Shown: piece after piece, positions 62,462-64,000 of the stretch | How positions within the stretch are numbered: position 1 is the first letter of the stretch | Layout: the number at the start of each line of letters is the position of its first letter | Source: DASRAP01 sp964503275 | GTDB lineage: Bacteria; Gemmatimonadota; Gemmatimonadetes; Gemmatimonadales; Gemmatimonadaceae | Length of the DNA: 64,000 nt | Assembly: GCA_964503275.1 (NCBI GenBank) | Contig: CAZCZO010000004.1 | Coordinates: forward strand, 1-64,000 | Reading direction: 5' to 3' | Position numbers and translations under genes: made by a program | Notes under the pieces: generated by a model | Database searches by the model: none | What the model was told of the DNA's origin: nothing | What the model saw: only the letters and a program-made list of their open reading frames with translations

Positions 62462-63330
62462 GACGCCCGCGGGCGCAGCCCGAGGATGTGACAGATCGCG
62501 TACGACAGATCGGCGCGGTTCAACGTGTAGAAGTGGAAGTGGTGCACCCCCTGCGCCGCCAACTGCTGGCACTGTTCCGCCGCCACCGTCGCGGCGACGA
62601 GCTTGCGGGTCTCCGGGTCCTGCTCGAGGCCTTCGAACACCCACGCCATCGACGCCGGGATGCTCGCCCCCGTCTGTGCGGCGAACTTGCGCATCTGCAC
62701 GAAGTTCGTGACCGGCATGATGCCCGGGATGATGGGAATGCTGATCCCCGCCCGGCGCGCCCGCTCGACGAAGCGGAAGTACACGGTGTTGTCGAAGAAG
62801 AACTGCGTGATGGCCTGCGTGGCGCCGGCGTCGACCTTGCGCTTGAGATTGTCGAGGTCCGCGTGCAATGAGGGTGCCTCGGGATGCCCCTCGGGGTAGG
62901 CGCTCACCGTCACCGCGAAGTCGTGCCGCGCCCGGAGGCCGCGCACCAGATCGACCGCATAGGGGTAGCCCTCGGGGTGCGGCGTGTAGCCCGCGCCGCC
63001 GGCCGGCGCATCACCGCGCAGGGCGACCACGTGCCGCACGCCCGCAGCCCAGTACTCGTCGGCCACCGCATCGACCTCGGCGCGGCTCGCGCTCACGCAG
63101 GTGAGATGCGCCGCAGGGACCAGCGTCGTCTCGTCGAGCAGCCGCCGGACGGTGCGGTGCGTGCGCTCGCGCGTGGAGCCTGCGGCCCCGTACGTGACCG
63201 AGACGAAGCGTGGCGCGAGGGGCGCCAGGCGCTGGATGGACGCCCAGAGCGTCGCCTCCATCTCGGGCGTGTTCGGTGGGAAGAACTCGAACGAGACCGA
63301 GAACGGCTCGAGGATGGCCGCCGACGTCAT
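62458..63330 (-). CDS. metF: Methylenetetrahydrofolate reductase
   Basis: 290 residues of the MTHFR TIM-barrel family. Motifs are FEFFPPNTPEME (catalytic Glu), FVSVTYGAAGSTRERT, VVALRGDAP, QAITQFFFDNTVYFRFV and IPIIPGIMPVTNFVQM. It reduces methylene-THF to methyl-THF, the methyl donor for MetH, whose gene it overlaps by four bases. The ATG at 63330 gives the normal N-terminus. Its 165-base leader carries a SAM-II riboswitch and a terminator hairpin, so SAM should shut off both metF and metH. Confidence 0.97.
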   Translation of the reverse strand: MTSAAILEPFSVSFEFFPPNTPEMEATLWASIQRLAPLAPRFVSVTYGAAGSTRERTHRTVRRLLDETTLVPAAHLTCVSASRAEVDAVADEYWAAGVRHVVALRGDAPAGGAGYTPHPEGYPYAVDLVRGLRARHDFAVTVSAYPEGHPEAPSLHADLDNLKRKVDAGATQAITQFFFDNTVYFRFVERARRAGISIPIIPGIMPVTNFVQMRKFAAQTGASIPASMAWVFEGLEQDPETRKLVAATVAAEQCQQLAAQGVHHFHFYTLNRADLSYAICHILGLRPRAS

Positions 63331-63349
63331 TCCGGACTGCCCTGCATAG

Positions 63350-63385
63350 AAAAAGCCCCTCAGCGCGTGGCCTGGGGCCGGCGCT
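63350..63385 (-). terminator. Riboswitch-linked intrinsic terminator/antiterminator
   Basis: On the minus strand GCCCC (63378-63374) pairs with GGGGC (63359-63355), followed directly by UUUUU (63354-63350), a proper intrinsic terminator. A competing hairpin pairs AGCGC (63385-63381) with GCGCU (63366-63362) and the inner GGCC with GGCC (63379-63376 with 63372-63369). It would trap the GCCCC arm and reach into the 3' end of the SAM-II aptamer. This is the arrangement of a transcription attenuator. Confidence 0.7.
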
Positions 63386-63435
63386 TTAGCTGATTGTTTA
63401 ACGTGGCCGCAAGTTGCCTGAAATCGCCACGGTGC
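63380..63435 (-). promoter_or_regulatory. SAM-II riboswitch aptamer
   Basis: Read on the minus strand, CGUGGC (63431-63426) pairs with GCCACG (63407-63402) as P1. The loop has GAUUU then CUUGC, and the 3' tail reads GUUAAAC...AGCUAAAG (to 63384). These are the conserved blocks of the SAM-II (metA-type) aptamer in the right order and spacing: P1, GAUUU loop, CUUGC, UAAA, AGCUAAA pseudoknot strand. It lies about 50 bases before metF. SAM-II binds S-adenosylmethionine and represses; it is best known from alphaproteobacteria and Bacteroidetes. I could not run a covariance search. Confidence 0.9.
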
Positions 63436-63495
63436 ATCGGTTGTCCTTGAAACATCATCGGGTCGGGCGCGCATCGCAAGCGCCCGGTGCCGCGC

Positions 63496-64000
63496 CTAGA
63501 TCAGCCGGATCAGGAAGGACTCGAGGAGCCGCAGGAGGAAGTACGCGGCGATCGGCGACAGGTCGATCATGCCGAGCGTGGGCAGCACCGAGCGGATCGG
63601 CAGCAGCAGGGGATCCGTCAGCGCCGTTGCGATGCGGACCAGGCCGCGGTAGGGATTCACCTGGAGCCACGACGCGATCACGCGGGTCAGCAGGGCGAGG
63701 TACAGCACCCCGAAGGTCCACGAGAGTGCCAGCCGCGTGATCCCGCGCATGCCATTGTCGAGGGCCCACGCCACCCCCATCAGCTGGCCGCGGACGAAAT
63801 CGAGGGCCGAGAGGACGATGACCCCGCCGATCACGAACGCGGCGAGGGTCCACCACGGGGCGCTGGCCGCTGACCCGCCGGCGCGGACGACGCGGCGCTC
63901 GACCGGGCCGATCAGGGGCCCGGCCAGCTGCCGGGCCAGCTTGGCGGGCGGCGAGAAGGGGGAGAGACGACGCGAGCGGACCCCCCACTCGACCGCGCAG
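63496..64000 (-). CDS. YggT family membrane protein, tandem repeats (partial)
   Basis: The frame is open to the right edge, so the 5' end is outside the window; about 168 residues are visible. The last ~100 are a YggT repeat: VLYLALLTRVIASWLQVNPYR, then LTDPLLLPIRSVLPTLGMIDLSP and a final hydrophobic helix. Upstream, before position 63834, the same frame reads RSRRLSPFSPPAKLARQLAGP and PLIGPVERRVVRA, the pattern of another YggT unit, so the full protein probably has two. YggT proteins are linked to osmotic stress and cell division. Starting at the internal Met at 63834 would cut off that first unit. Confidence 0.85.
   Translation of the reverse strand, partial: CAVEWGVRSRRLSPFSPPAKLARQLAGPLIGPVERRVVRAGGSAASAPWWTLAAFVIGGVIVLSALDFVRGQLMGVAWALDNGMRGITRLALSWTFGVLYLALLTRVIASWLQVNPYRGLVRIATALTDPLLLPIRSVLPTLGMIDLSPIAAYFLLRLLESFLIRLI

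Overview
This 64 kb window is compact, high-GC, gene-dense bacterial chromosome with no insertion sequence, prophage, CRISPR array, rRNA or tRNA visible. Coding is close to continuous: many neighbours overlap by 1 or 4 bases (ATGA, GTGA or TGATG) and no gap exceeds about 200 bases. The gene style fits the Gemmatimonadota: many secreted amidohydrolases and M14/M28/M42 peptidases with Ala-rich signal peptides, TolB-propeller amidohydrolases, membrane Ser/Thr kinases with TPR tails, ECF sigma/anti-sigma pairs and Gly/Ala-rich linkers. That assignment is inference from style; no rRNA or marker gene was available to confirm it. The cell is a Gram-negative (TolC, TonB receptor, lipoprotein, MtgA).

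Layout. 1-1832 (minus): an ECF sigma, a one-TM protein, a one-TM periplasmic CnrX/CpxP-like protein and a TolC protein, with the gene order of cnr-type envelope/efflux regulation. 1896-6343 (minus): HD protein, PAS hybrid histidine kinase, P1B metal ATPase and a small membrane protein. 6536-8765 (plus): ECF sigma, zinc anti-sigma and a DUF4097 exported protein. 8823-19877 (minus): peptidyl-prolyl isomerase, endonuclease III, a PolX-like protein, a small unknown, an alpha/beta hydrolase, three secreted amidohydrolases/peptidases, M42 peptidase, B12-binding-like protein and a membrane protein. 20036-22683 (plus): PilT-like ATPase overlapping a Ser/Thr kinase; a second kinase with TPRs (22689-25877, minus) diverges from a diheme cytochrome c. 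27115-32826: DUF411 protein, M14 peptidase, strong terminator, EAL protein and an unknown membrane protein. 32830-36783 (minus): acyl-CoA dehydrogenase, divergent Nramp transporter and PxpC-PxpB. 36926-45164 (plus): TolB-amidohydrolase, cupin, Tm-1-like protein, PEP-hydrolase-like protein, TonB receptor and TMEM220 protein. 45187-54009 (minus): azurin-like cupredoxin, a 1492-residue FHS transporter/ThuA/propeller fusion, PxpA and a second M14 peptidase. 54099-58733 (plus): APH/kinase-like ATPase, MtgA, hydrolase and LuxR regulator. 58730-64000 (minus): metH and metF behind a SAM-II riboswitch with an attenuator, then a partial tandem-YggT protein.

How it works together. The clearest regulated unit is metF-metH: MetF makes methyl-THF, MetH methylates homocysteine, and a SAM-II aptamer followed by mutually exclusive hairpins appears to close the loop on SAM. 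5-Oxoproline cleavage is split: pxpB-pxpC sit with a metal transporter, and pxpA lies about 14 kb away beside a peptidase. Most remaining units are secreted peptide/amide hydrolysis, suggesting a scavenging, proteinaceous diet. The most unusual items are the SAM-II attenuator, the FHS-ThuA fusion with its azurin partner, a PolX that has lost its polymerase aspartates, a PilT-kinase gene pair, and two genes whose best signals point to CTG starts.
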